64,000 bases of DNA from Palsa-851 sp035534435 (GTDB taxonomy: Bacteria > Chloroflexota > Dormibacteria > Aeolococcales > Aeolococcaceae): assembly GCA_035534435.1 (NCBI GenBank), contig DATLRX010000081.1, positions 1-64,000 of the forward strand, given 5' to 3'. The notes beneath the pieces were generated by a model that was not told the origin of the DNA, did no database searches, and saw nothing but the letters and a program-made list of their open reading frames with translations. Shown piece by piece: positions 49,290 to 57,406 of the stretch (its first letter is position 1; each line of letters begins with the position of its first letter). Position numbers and translations under genes: made by a program.

Positions 49290-50447
49290 ATGGGTACCTT
49301 CACGAGCATGAAAGGCGTCCCCCTCGGTCGAATCGCCGGGATCAGGATCTCGGTCGACTGGAGCGTGCTCGTCATCGGGGCCCTGCTCGCGTGGGGGATC
49401 GCCGCCGTCGCCGTCCCGGGCCAGGCCCCCGGCACCCCGGAGTGGCTGGCCTGGACCGTCGGCGCGCTCGTCGCCGTCCTGCTGCTCGCATCGCTCACCG
49501 CGCACGAGCTGGGTCACGCACTCCTGGCGAGGCGTCGTGGCATCGCCGTCGACGGCATCCGGCTCTGGCTCTTCGGTGGCGTTGCCCAGATGAGCGGCGA
49601 CTGGATGACCGGGAAGACCGAGATGCTGGTTGCCGCGATCGGGCCCGCGGTCACGCTCGTCATCACCGCGGTGTGCATCGCCGCCACGTGGCTCTCCGCC
49701 GTCGCCGGCGCACCCCACCTCGTGTTCGTCGTTGCCGAGTGGCTCGCCGCGGTCAACTTCCTCTTGCTCCTGTTCAACCTCATCCCCGCCTTCCCGCTGG
49801 ACGGCGGCAGGATCCTTCGCGGGTTCATCTGGACGCGCACCAAGGACAGGATCTCCGCGACGGTCCTGGCGGCACGGGTCGGCCGCGTCTTCGCCGTCGT
49901 GCTCGTGGGCGTCGGTCTCCTCGACGCCTTCTTCTACGACACGGTCGGAGGCGTCTGGCTGATGCTGATCGGCTGGTTCCTCGACAACACCGCCCGTGGC
50001 GAGGCGCAGAACGAGCAGGCCCGCCACGCGCTCGAGGGGCTGCTGGTGGGCGATGTCATGTCCAAGGACCCCGTCATCGTCCCGTCGTGGATCACCGTCG
50101 AGCTCCTCGTCGACCAGTACGCCGCGGGCCGTCAGGTGAGCTCGTTCCCGACCCACAGCATCGACGGCCGCGTCGACGGGCTCGTGACGGCGCGCGGGAT
50201 CAGGAAGCTCCCGCTGCAGCAACGCGGCCTCCGTCGTGCCATCGACATCGCCATCCCCGCCGCGAACGTGCCGATCGCCCGCCGCGATGAACCGCTCACG
50301 GATCTGCTCAAGCGCCTCGGACCGGCGTCCGACGGCCGCGCGATGGTCTACGACTCGGGCCGCCTCGTCGGGATCGTCTCGCCGAGCGACATCTACCGGC
50401 TGCTTCACGGCGGCCCCGCCAAGCCGCCGGCCCCCGCCGCCGCGTAG
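49290..50447 (+). CDS. Site-2-protease-like M50 metallopeptidase with CBS domains
   Basis: 385 residues. Zinc motif HELGH near 72-76 and FNLIPAFPLDGGR near 164-176 within six or so helices. Two CBS-like segments follow (about 255-370: VGDVMSKDPVIVPS and VGIVSPSDIYRLL). This M50B architecture is common in actinobacteria and chloroflexi. ATG 49308 is an alternative start. The substrate is unknown; anti-sigma factors are usual targets of the family. Confidence 0.9.
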   Translation: MGTFTSMKGVPLGRIAGIRISVDWSVLVIGALLAWGIAAVAVPGQAPGTPEWLAWTVGALVAVLLLASLTAHELGHALLARRRGIAVDGIRLWLFGGVAQMSGDWMTGKTEMLVAAIGPAVTLVITAVCIAATWLSAVAGAPHLVFVVAEWLAAVNFLLLLFNLIPAFPLDGGRILRGFIWTRTKDRISATVLAARVGRVFAVVLVGVGLLDAFFYDTVGGVWLMLIGWFLDNTARGEAQNEQARHALEGLLVGDVMSKDPVIVPSWITVELLVDQYAAGRQVSSFPTHSIDGRVDGLVTARGIRKLPLQQRGLRRAIDIAIPAANVPIARRDEPLTDLLKRLGPASDGRAMVYDSGRLVGIVSPSDIYRLLHGGPAKPPAPAAA

Positions 50448-50454
50448 GTCGGCG

Positions 50455-51477
50455 CTACCCCTGATCCTCGACGCCGAGGATCAGCTTTCCGATGTTCTCG
50501 CCGCGGAAGAGCTTCAACAGGGTGTCCGGGAATGACTCGAGCCCGGTGACGACATCCTCGACCGATCGCAGCCGGCCCTCGGCAAGCCACCCGGCCATCT
50601 CCGCGCCCGCCTCCTGGTAGCGCGCGGCGAAATCGAAGACGAGGAATCCTTCCATCCGCGCGCGATCCACGAGCAGCGCCATGTAATTGGCCGGTCCACG
50701 CGCCGGCCCGTCGTTGTTGTACTGCGAGACCGAGCCGCAGATGACGATGCGGGCGTGGCGAGCGAGACGCGTCAGCGCCGCGTCCAGGATGTCGCCGCCG
50801 ACGTTGTCGAAGTAGACGTTGATGCGGTCGGGGCACTGATCGCGCAGCGCGGCGCGCACGTCCTCGTGCTTGTAGTCGATTGCCGCGTCGAACCCGAGCT
50901 CGTCGACGATGAAGCGACACTTCTCGGGTCCGCCCGCGATGCCGATCGCGCGGCAGCCCTTGATCTTGGCGAGCTGCCCGACCATCATGCCCACCGCGCC
51001 GGCCGCCCCAGAGACGACAACCGTCTCACCGGCGACGGGTTTGCCGATGTCGAACAGACCGAAGTACGCGGTCATCCCGGTCATGCCGAGCGCGCTCAGG
51101 TAGGTCGTCAAGGGGGCGATGTGCGTGGAAACCCGCGTCACGCCCGAGCCGTCGCTCACGGCGTACCCCTGCACACCGAAGCTGCCGGTCACCTGGTCAC
51201 CCGCCGCGAATCCCGGATGCCGCGATTCGACGACCTCTCCTGCGCCGAGCGCGCGCATCACCTCACCGATGCCCACCGGTGGGATGTACGAGCGTCCGGC
51301 GTTCATCCAGCCGCGCATCGCGGGGTCGAGCGAGATGTAGAGCACTCGCACGAGGAACTCGCCCTCGGCGAGGCTTGGCACCGCCTCTGCGCGGAACTCC
51401 CAGTCGGACGCCACAGGAAGCCCCCGGGGTCGCGCGGCGAGGCGCCACTGGCGGTTGGTCACGGGTGGGTTGCTCAT
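50455..51477 (-). CDS. MDR-type NADP-dependent oxidoreductase
   Basis: 340 residues. N-terminal NRQWRLAARPRGLPV and LYISLDPAMRGWMN, Rossmann motif VVVSGAAGAVGMMVGQLAKIKG and NVGGDILDAAL identify the zinc-independent 2-alkenal/prostaglandin reductase group. It reduces double bonds of reactive enones with NADPH. It converges with the M50 peptidase gene with 7 bp between the stops. Confidence 0.92.
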   Translation of the reverse strand: MSNPPVTNRQWRLAARPRGLPVASDWEFRAEAVPSLAEGEFLVRVLYISLDPAMRGWMNAGRSYIPPVGIGEVMRALGAGEVVESRHPGFAAGDQVTGSFGVQGYAVSDGSGVTRVSTHIAPLTTYLSALGMTGMTAYFGLFDIGKPVAGETVVVSGAAGAVGMMVGQLAKIKGCRAIGIAGGPEKCRFIVDELGFDAAIDYKHEDVRAALRDQCPDRINVYFDNVGGDILDAALTRLARHARIVICGSVSQYNNDGPARGPANYMALLVDRARMEGFLVFDFAARYQEAGAEMAGWLAEGRLRSVEDVVTGLESFPDTLLKLFRGENIGKLILGVEDQG

Positions 51478-51507
51478 GCGGATATCAGAGCATGCGCCAG
51501 TGGCTGG

Positions 51508-51513
51508 TAGGCT
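51508..51513 (+). promoter_or_regulatory. -10 box of uppP (leaderless)
   Basis: TAGGCT ends 6 nt before ATG 51520; no ribosome site is seen. Confidence 0.4.
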
Positions 51514-51519
51514 CCGTCG

Positions 51520-52401
51520 ATGCTGAGTGCGGGTCTCATCCTGTTCCTCGCCGCCCTCCAGGGCATCACAGAGCTCTTTCCCGTGTCGTCGCTCGGCCAC
51601 GCGGTGGTGGTGCCGCCGCTCGTCGGTCTGCACTTTCGCGAGACCGACCCGGCGTTCGTGCCCGTGCTCACGGTGCTCCACCTCGGCACCGCCGGAGCGC
51701 TGCTCTTCCTCTACCGGCGTGATTGGGTGCGGATCATCGTGGGGTTCTTCCGTGCCGCGGTGCGCGGGCGGATCGACGATCCCGATCAGCGCCTGGCGAT
51801 CATGCTCGTGGTCGGCACGGTGCCCGCCGGGGTGGTCGGGCTGCTCCTCCAGGATCCCCTCAAGACGCTCTTCGGCGACCCGCGCCTCGCGTCTGCATTC
51901 CTCATCGTCAACGGCGGGATCCTCTTTGCGGCCGAGATGTTCCGGCGCCGGGACGAGCGCCGGAGATCCGTCTCCGAGCCGGGACACGCCGTCCTGACCC
52001 ACGAAGACGGTGATCCGCAGTTCGCTCGCATCGAGGGGCTCAGCCTGCGCACCACGCTGTTCGTCGGCATCTTCCAGGCGGGGGCGCTGTTGCCCGGAAT
52101 CTCTCGATCCGGCATCACGATGGCAGCGGGGCTCGTCGCCGGGCTGCGCCACGAGGAAGCCGCCCGATTCTCGTTCCTCCTGGCGACGCCGATCATCCTC
52201 GCGGCGGGACTCCTCGAGGTCCCCGCGCTGGGCACCGACTCCCCGACCGCGCTCGTCGCCATCGCCGCCGCCATCGTCGCCGGTCTCGTGGCGTACGCCA
52301 GCGCCCGTTTCCTGCTCCGCTACCTTCGGTCAGGGCGTCTCGACCCCTTCGCGTATTACTGTGCGGCTCTCGGGGCAGCGGGCCTCGTCCTCATCCACTG
52401 A
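51520..52401 (+). CDS. uppP: Undecaprenyl-diphosphatase (BacA/UppP)
   Basis: 293 residues, about eight helices. Signature motifs: LQGITELFPVSSLGH near 13-27 (catalytic Glu and Ser region) and PGISRSGITM near 193. It recycles the lipid carrier for peptidoglycan synthesis. The loop of about 30 residues at 148-178 is longer than in E. coli BacA. Two small membrane genes follow on the same strand. Confidence 0.94.
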   Translation: MLSAGLILFLAALQGITELFPVSSLGHAVVVPPLVGLHFRETDPAFVPVLTVLHLGTAGALLFLYRRDWVRIIVGFFRAAVRGRIDDPDQRLAIMLVVGTVPAGVVGLLLQDPLKTLFGDPRLASAFLIVNGGILFAAEMFRRRDERRRSVSEPGHAVLTHEDGDPQFARIEGLSLRTTLFVGIFQAGALLPGISRSGITMAAGLVAGLRHEEAARFSFLLATPIILAAGLLEVPALGTDSPTALVAIAAAIVAGLVAYASARFLLRYLRSGRLDPFAYYCAALGAAGLVLIH

Positions 52402-52427
52402 AATACCGTGCACATCGGGGGTTCGCC

Positions 52428-52640
52428 GTGAAGGGAAGCCGTCCACTCGCCCTTGGGCTCGTCCTTCTGGCCGTGATCTTCGCCGTCGCCTCCATCTTCT
52501 TTTTCACCGTGAAGACCACATTCCTTGCGGGCGGGGCGCATCCGGCGATCCACTCGAAGCACGCGATCGTCTTCGCGGTGCTGGCGGTGCTCTCGCTGAT
52601 CGCCGCCAACTTCGCGAGGCCGAAAGCAGCAGTTCGGTAG
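52428..52640 (+). CDS. Small two-helix membrane protein
   Basis: 70 residues from GTG 52428. Two helices (ALGLVLLAVIFAVASIFFF and AIVFAVLAVLSLIAANFA) are joined by a short loop with three His (GGAHPAIHSKHA). I do not recognise a family. It lies between uppP and another membrane gene. Confidence 0.6.
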   Translation: MKGSRPLALGLVLLAVIFAVASIFFFTVKTTFLAGGAHPAIHSKHAIVFAVLAVLSLIAANFARPKAAVR

Positions 52641-52649
52641 GACGCGGCG

Positions 52650-53147
52650 GTGCCGGCACCCATCACCCCACGCCAGACGGCCGCCGTGTACCGGCGCGCC
52701 TTCCGCGACACCCGGCGTGAGCGGCTGTTTCTGTCGTCCGTGTCCTTTTTCACGACGTTCGCGGCCACGCGGACGATCACTCACGCGATCCGGGACGGCG
52801 TCGGTCCGTTTCGCAATCTCACCGCCGGCGGCAGGCACCTCCATCACCTCGTGTTCGGGATCGCCGGACTCCTCGGAAGCGGCTATCTCTGGTTGATACA
52901 CGTGGAGCAGAACCGCACCGGCCAGAGCGATGACGCGCTCGCGAAGTTCAATGCCGTGCTCTACGGTGGTGCGTCGGCGCTGACGCTCGATGAGTTCGCG
53001 CTCTGGCTCGACCTCGCGGACGTCTACTGGACCCGGGAGGGACGCGCGAGCGTCGACGCCGTGATCCTCTTTGGCGGCGTGCTCTCGATCGGCCTCTGGG
53101 GGCAACCGTTCTTCAAGGAGCTCATCAAGGAACTCCGCCACATCTGA
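52650..53147 (+). CDS. Conserved membrane protein, unknown function
   Basis: 165 residues from GTG 52650. Conserved-looking stretches are GRHLHHLVFGI (about 61-71), LYGGASALTLDEFALWLDLADVYW (about 107-130) and a terminal helix. It has about three or four helices and belongs to an uncharacterised actinobacterial-type integral membrane family. His and Asp/Glu in membrane segments could bind metal (speculative). Confidence 0.65.
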   Translation: MPAPITPRQTAAVYRRAFRDTRRERLFLSSVSFFTTFAATRTITHAIRDGVGPFRNLTAGGRHLHHLVFGIAGLLGSGYLWLIHVEQNRTGQSDDALAKFNAVLYGGASALTLDEFALWLDLADVYWTREGRASVDAVILFGGVLSIGLWGQPFFKELIKELRHI

Positions 53148-53160
53148 CGGCGGCGGGCCC

Positions 53161-54744
53161 TCACCACGAGTCCACGTATCGCGGTCGCCGCGCTCCGCGC
53201 GACGTCGCACGCCGTTCGCCGTCAGGACGGAGGATCACGGCTGCAACCAGCGCGCGCGTCGCCGCCGGGTCGATCACGTCATCGATCTCGAAGTAGGCGG
53301 CGGTGTTGAGCGCAGCCCCTCTCGCGTACGCGTCCGCGACCATGGCGTCGTAGGTTGCCTGTCGCTCGCGCGCGCCGGCGATCGCTTCGAGCTCCCTGCG
53401 GTAGGCGAGCTTCACTGCTCCTTCGAGGCCCATGCCGCCGAATTCGCCGGTCGGCCATGCGACCGTCATCAGCGGTGCGCGAAAGCTCCCGCCCGCCATC
53501 GCCTGCGCGCCAAGTCCGTATCCCTTGCGAAGCACGACGGTCATGAACGGCACGGTGAGCGCCGCACCGGAGAGGAACAGCCTGCCGGCGTGACGGACGA
53601 GCGCCGTGCGTTCCGCGTCGGGGCCGACCATGATGCCGGGCGTGTCGCAGAGGAAGAGGACGGGCAGCGAGAACGCCTCGCAGAGCTGGAGGAAGCGTGC
53701 CGCCTTGTCGGCGCAGTCGCTCGTGATCGCGCCGGCCAGGTGCATCGGATTGTTGGCGACGATCCCCACCGCACGGCCCTCGATGCGCCCGAGCGCGGTC
53801 ACCATCCCACGAGCGAAGCCGGCGCGCAGCTCGAGCACCGAGCCGGTGTCCGCGAGCACATCGATCGCGTGATGGACGTCATACGCGCGCCGCCGGTTCT
53901 CAGGGACGGTGTCGCGCAACGGCAGCTGGTCCGGCGCCTCCCACGTGGCAATCGGCCCCTGAAAGAACGCAACTGCTTGACGCGCGAGCCGGACCGCGTC
54001 CGCCTCATCGGTCGCGGCGACATCGACGACCCCGTTGCGCACCTGCATGTCGAACGGCCCGACCTCATCTGCGTCCACCACGCCGAGGCCGCCGCCCTCG
54101 ATCATTGCGGGACCACCCATCCCGATGCTTGCGCCGGCTGTCGCGATGATGAGGTCGCAGCAACCGAGCAGCAGCGCGTTGCCCGCGAAGCACCGCCCGG
54201 ACGCGACACCGATCCGCGGGACGACACCGGAGAGGCGCGCCCAGAGCGCGAATGCCATGACGTCGAGGCCGGCGACCATCGCGTGATCGGTGTCTCCGGG
54301 CCGGCCACCACCGCCCTCCGCGAACAGGACGACCGGCAACCGCCTGCGCTCGATGACGTCGAACAACCGGTCCTTCTTGCGGTGGCCCATGACGCCCTGA
54401 GTCCCCGCGAGGACCGTGTAGTCGTATGACAGCACCGCGCAGTCCGCACGATCGGCACCGACGAGCGCGCCGTTGACACGCGCGGTCCCGCCGATGAGCC
54501 CGTCGGCCGGCGTGCGCCGTGTCAGGTCGTCGACGCTTCGCCGTGCCCGCTGCGCAGCGATTGCCAATGCGCCGTACTCGACGAACGTCCCGTCGTCGCA
54601 GAGATCCGCGACGTTCTCTCTCGCGGTTCGCCGGCCGGCGGCATGACGCGACGCGACCACATCCGGACGGTTCGCGTCGCCGGTCATCCGCCGGCGGCGC
54701 ATGGTCTCGGCGAGGTCGGGTCTCGTCGTCTCCGAATCGGGCAT
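53161..54744 (-). CDS. Acyl-CoA carboxylase carboxyltransferase (beta) subunit
   Basis: 527 residues with two crotonase-like halves: GQ-type region VLSYDYTVLAGTQGVMGHRKKDRLF and VVLFAEGGGGRPGD in the first, VGIVANNPMHLAGAIT and LFLCDTPGIMVGPDAE in the second, then FGGMGLEGAVKL. It transfers carboxyl from biotin to acetyl-, propionyl- or a related CoA. The biotin carboxylase/BCCP subunit is not adjacent. Substrate is not resolved. Confidence 0.9.
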   Translation of the reverse strand: MPDSETTRPDLAETMRRRRMTGDANRPDVVASRHAAGRRTARENVADLCDDGTFVEYGALAIAAQRARRSVDDLTRRTPADGLIGGTARVNGALVGADRADCAVLSYDYTVLAGTQGVMGHRKKDRLFDVIERRRLPVVLFAEGGGGRPGDTDHAMVAGLDVMAFALWARLSGVVPRIGVASGRCFAGNALLLGCCDLIIATAGASIGMGGPAMIEGGGLGVVDADEVGPFDMQVRNGVVDVAATDEADAVRLARQAVAFFQGPIATWEAPDQLPLRDTVPENRRRAYDVHHAIDVLADTGSVLELRAGFARGMVTALGRIEGRAVGIVANNPMHLAGAITSDCADKAARFLQLCEAFSLPVLFLCDTPGIMVGPDAERTALVRHAGRLFLSGAALTVPFMTVVLRKGYGLGAQAMAGGSFRAPLMTVAWPTGEFGGMGLEGAVKLAYRRELEAIAGARERQATYDAMVADAYARGAALNTAAYFEIDDVIDPAATRALVAAVILRPDGERRATSRGARRPRYVDSW

Positions 54745-54956
54745 GCGAAGCGAGCTTAAGCCAGGCGCCCACGTGGCAGCACCCGCAGGAGGTCGCCAGC
54801 GATTTCGACAGTGACCCGCCGACGATCACCATGGCGGCAGGCGGTCCCAACCGCGAAAGTGCCGCGGAGCTGCTCGCAACCGGAACCCTGGCGGGCGCAG
54901 TGATCATCGCGAGTCAGCCGCTCGGGATGCGCAGTCCGGCGACGAGCTGAGACTCC

Positions 54957-55616
54957 TCAGCGCACGCCTGATCGGCGCGACGGGCGTTGCTCGGATGGTA
55001 GGAACGTGAAGAGACGCACGTCCGGTTCGAACGCGCGCGGCGTTGCGACGAGGCGCGCGGCGCCGACGCGAGAAGTGGTGTCGGGGATTGCGACGAACGC
55101 GAGCTCCGCAAAGCCACTCGCCTCGAACCACGCGCGGATCGTCGGAGTCAGATCGGGCTCGAACGCTCCGCGCGTCCAGATGACGGTTGCGGCGGGAGCG
55201 CACAGCGCGGGCAGGTGATCCACCGTGCGCTCGATGTCCGCGTCGGTGACATTGCCGAACACGCCGCACACCAGCACGATGTCTGCGGGCACCGCGTTTG
55301 CATACGCGTTCGTGATCGACGCGTCGGCGTTGACGACCTCCAGAGACGGTGAGATGCCTGCCGCACGCTCGCGCCCACGTGCAGCGAGCTCCGGGTCGAG
55401 CTCCACAAGACGCGCCCGCACGTCATCGCGGCGCGGATGTTCTTCGAGCACGCCGAGCAGGTCGCGTCCGTCTCCGGCGCACATGCTGATGACGCGGATC
55501 GGACCCGGTGCGCAGCGGTCCAGCGCGCCGCGGATCAGGTCCTGCACGACGCGCAGCCGCTGCGCCAGCGGAGATCCCGGCCGGTACCCCTCGTGCCACT
55601 CGACCCACTCGCTCAC
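54957..55616 (-). CDS. SAM-dependent methyltransferase
   Basis: 219 residues. Motif I is RVISMCAGDGRDLLGVL (about 40-56), followed by RARLVELDPELAARGRERA and ADIVLVCGVFGNVTD. A class I Rossmann methyltransferase of unknown substrate. No membrane segment. The 212-bp gap before it (54745-54956) shows no convincing gene. Confidence 0.78.
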   Translation of the reverse strand: MSEWVEWHEGYRPGSPLAQRLRVVQDLIRGALDRCAPGPIRVISMCAGDGRDLLGVLEEHPRRDDVRARLVELDPELAARGRERAAGISPSLEVVNADASITNAYANAVPADIVLVCGVFGNVTDADIERTVDHLPALCAPAATVIWTRGAFEPDLTPTIRAWFEASGFAELAFVAIPDTTSRVGAARLVATPRAFEPDVRLFTFLPSEQRPSRRSGVR

Positions 55617-55723
55617 CGCACGAGCCTACAAAAAGGGTACGGCCTGGGACACCTCAACCGATGGTGCGAGTCACGTCAGCTGAACCCTTTCAGGGACGCA
55701 TCACGCGCATTGACACAAGAAAG

Positions 55724-55799
55724 TGGTGCCCGCTCAGGGACTCGAACCCTGGACCAAGGGATTAAGAGTCCCCTGCTCTACCAACTGAGCTAAACGGGC
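55724..55799 (-). tRNA. tRNA-Lys (CTT)
   Basis: Minus-strand cloverleaf: acceptor GCCCGTT pairs with AGCGGGC (one G-U), D-arm AGCTCAGTTGGTAGAGC, anticodon loop CTCTTAA with anticodon CTT, and T-arm GGGTTCGAGTCCC. The 3' CCA is encoded (55724-55726). All stems pair. Confidence 0.95.
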
Positions 55800-55810
55800 G
55801 TGGCCCGATT

Positions 55811-56599
55811 CTACCCGCGGGTCGGACCGGCCCCGGAGCCGACCCTCCCGGCGCGCCGCTCGCCCCCGAGCCAGATCATGGACCGGTACTGCTGCGCGAG
55901 TCGCATCCGCAGCGGCGGGCCGGTCGGGGAGAACGACCCGGAGCGGGGCGACGTGGTCCGCCGCTGTATGGCGCGGCGGAGATCCGCGGCGGTCCTCCCG
56001 GGGAAGACGGTCAGCACCCGTCCGAGGTCGTGCTCGCCGAAGTGGCTGTCCCCGGCGCCGAGCGCCGCGCCGAGCTCCTCGCGGTGGCCCGCGTAGAAGC
56101 CGTCGAGCTGCTTCCACGTGCCTGGCAGCACCGGAGCGGTGTGACGCAGCTCGATGCCGTCGACGCGGTGCGACTCCAGCAGCTGGCGCGCCCTCCCGGG
56201 AGTCATCGACGCGAACCACGTCGGCATGAACGGGTGCGCGATGACCGCCAGGCCGCCCGCATCGTGGATCGCGTCGACCGTGTCCTCGACGGACATGTGC
56301 ATCCGCACCTGGCGCTCGAGGAAGAGCCCGACGATGTGGATCCCGGGGGGAAACGAGGCCGTGACCTCCTCACCACGCACGACGTCGACACCGAGCGATG
56401 CTCCGAGCTCGATCGCGTGCCCGATATCGGGCATCGTGTCGTGATCGGTGATGCAGAGAACGTTGAGCCCGATCGCGGCAGCCGCGCGCACCAGGGCCTC
56501 CGGGCTCACCATGCCATCGCTCGCGAGCGTGTGCGCATGGACCTCCGCGAGCCCGAGAGCGTCGCCGGCGCGCGTGCGTGCACCCGTGGTCTGCCTCAT
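55811..56599 (-). CDS. PHP-domain phosphoesterase
   Basis: 262 residues. Metal-binding motifs in order: EVHAHTLASDG (about 19-29), CITDHDTMPD (about 49-58), EEVTAS, AVIAHPFMP and GAGDSHFGEHDLG. This matches stand-alone PHP proteins such as RNase AM/YciV-type or nucleotide phosphoesterases. Lies 11 bp upstream of tRNA-Lys on the same strand. Confidence 0.88.
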   Translation of the reverse strand: MRQTTGARTRAGDALGLAEVHAHTLASDGMVSPEALVRAAAAIGLNVLCITDHDTMPDIGHAIELGASLGVDVVRGEEVTASFPPGIHIVGLFLERQVRMHMSVEDTVDAIHDAGGLAVIAHPFMPTWFASMTPGRARQLLESHRVDGIELRHTAPVLPGTWKQLDGFYAGHREELGAALGAGDSHFGEHDLGRVLTVFPGRTAADLRRAIQRRTTSPRSGSFSPTGPPLRMRLAQQYRSMIWLGGERRAGRVGSGAGPTRG

Positions 56600-56605
56600 C
56601 GACCC

Positions 56606-56611
56606 AGTGTA
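56606..56611 (-). promoter_or_regulatory. -10 box of the PHP gene (leaderless)
   Basis: TACACT on the minus strand ends 6 nt before ATG 56599. Confidence 0.45.
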
Positions 56612-56685
56612 GTCCGCCGCTGAGAGTGTGCTGAGAAGCGTTCAACGAGATCGTATCGGGGCCGGAATCGCAGCCAGGTCAACCA

Positions 56686-56691
56686 TATACT
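56686..56691 (+). promoter_or_regulatory. -10 box of the two-component operon (leaderless)
   Basis: TATACT ends 7 nt before ATG 56699, one of the clearest leaderless arrangements here. Confidence 0.5.
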
Positions 56692-56698
56692 CGAGGCG

Positions 56699-57403
56699 AT
56701 GGTTGACTCGACCCGCATCCTCGTCGTCGACGACGAGCAGAGCATCACCGACTTCATCGCGCTCGGTTTGCGGCATGAGGGCTTCGATGTGCGCACCGCG
56801 CCCGACGGGCACGTCGCGCTCCGGGTGGTCGACGAGTTCAAGCCGCACCTGGTCGTGCTCGACCTGATGATGCCGCGTGTCAACGGGTGGGACCTATGCC
56901 GCGCGCTGTCGGGCGACCGATCCCGCGGGATCATCATCCTCAGCGCTCGCGATGAGACCAGCGCTCGCGTCCAGGGACTCGAGCTCGGCGCGGACGACTA
57001 CCTCGTCAAGCCCTTCGATTTCTCGGAGTTGCTCGCGCGCATCCGCGCAGTGCTGCGACGGCGTAACCCGGATCTCACCCGCGTCGTGCGCGCCGGCGAC
57101 CTCAGCATCGACACCGCGACGCGTGAGGTTCGCGCCGGCGATCGCGTCGTCGAGCTCTCGGTCCGCGAGTACGACCTGCTGCTCTACCTCGCGAGTCATG
57201 CGGATCAGGTGCTGCCGCGTCAGCGCATCCTCGACGAGGTGTGGGGCTACAACTTCTTCGGGGACGAGAACAACATCGAGGTCTACGTCCGCTACCTGCG
57301 CCAGAAGCTCGGCGACACCGCGCATGAGCGCATTCAGACAGTGCGCGGTGTCGGCTACCGGTTGCGCACCGCGGGCGACGGAAGCAGCGCCGCGGCGCGC
57401 TAG
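56699..57403 (+). CDS. OmpR/MprA-type response regulator
   Basis: 234 residues. Receiver pocket VVDDEQS, phospho-acceptor in LDLMMPRVNGWD and K in YLVKPFDFSELL; winged helix at about 130-225 with RQRILDEVWGYNFFGDENNIEVYVRYLRQKLG and VRGVGYRL. It is 3 bp upstream of its cognate histidine kinase. Confidence 0.94.
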   Translation: MVDSTRILVVDDEQSITDFIALGLRHEGFDVRTAPDGHVALRVVDEFKPHLVVLDLMMPRVNGWDLCRALSGDRSRGIIILSARDETSARVQGLELGADDYLVKPFDFSELLARIRAVLRRRNPDLTRVVRAGDLSIDTATREVRAGDRVVELSVREYDLLLYLASHADQVLPRQRILDEVWGYNFFGDENNIEVYVRYLRQKLGDTAHERIQTVRGVGYRLRTAGDGSSAAAR

Positions 57404-57406
57404 CAC

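Noticed and set aside
54831..54950. Possible 39-codon rightward ORF between the carboxyltransferase and methyltransferase genes
   Set aside because: No ribosome site, no similarity and no promoter; probably chance.
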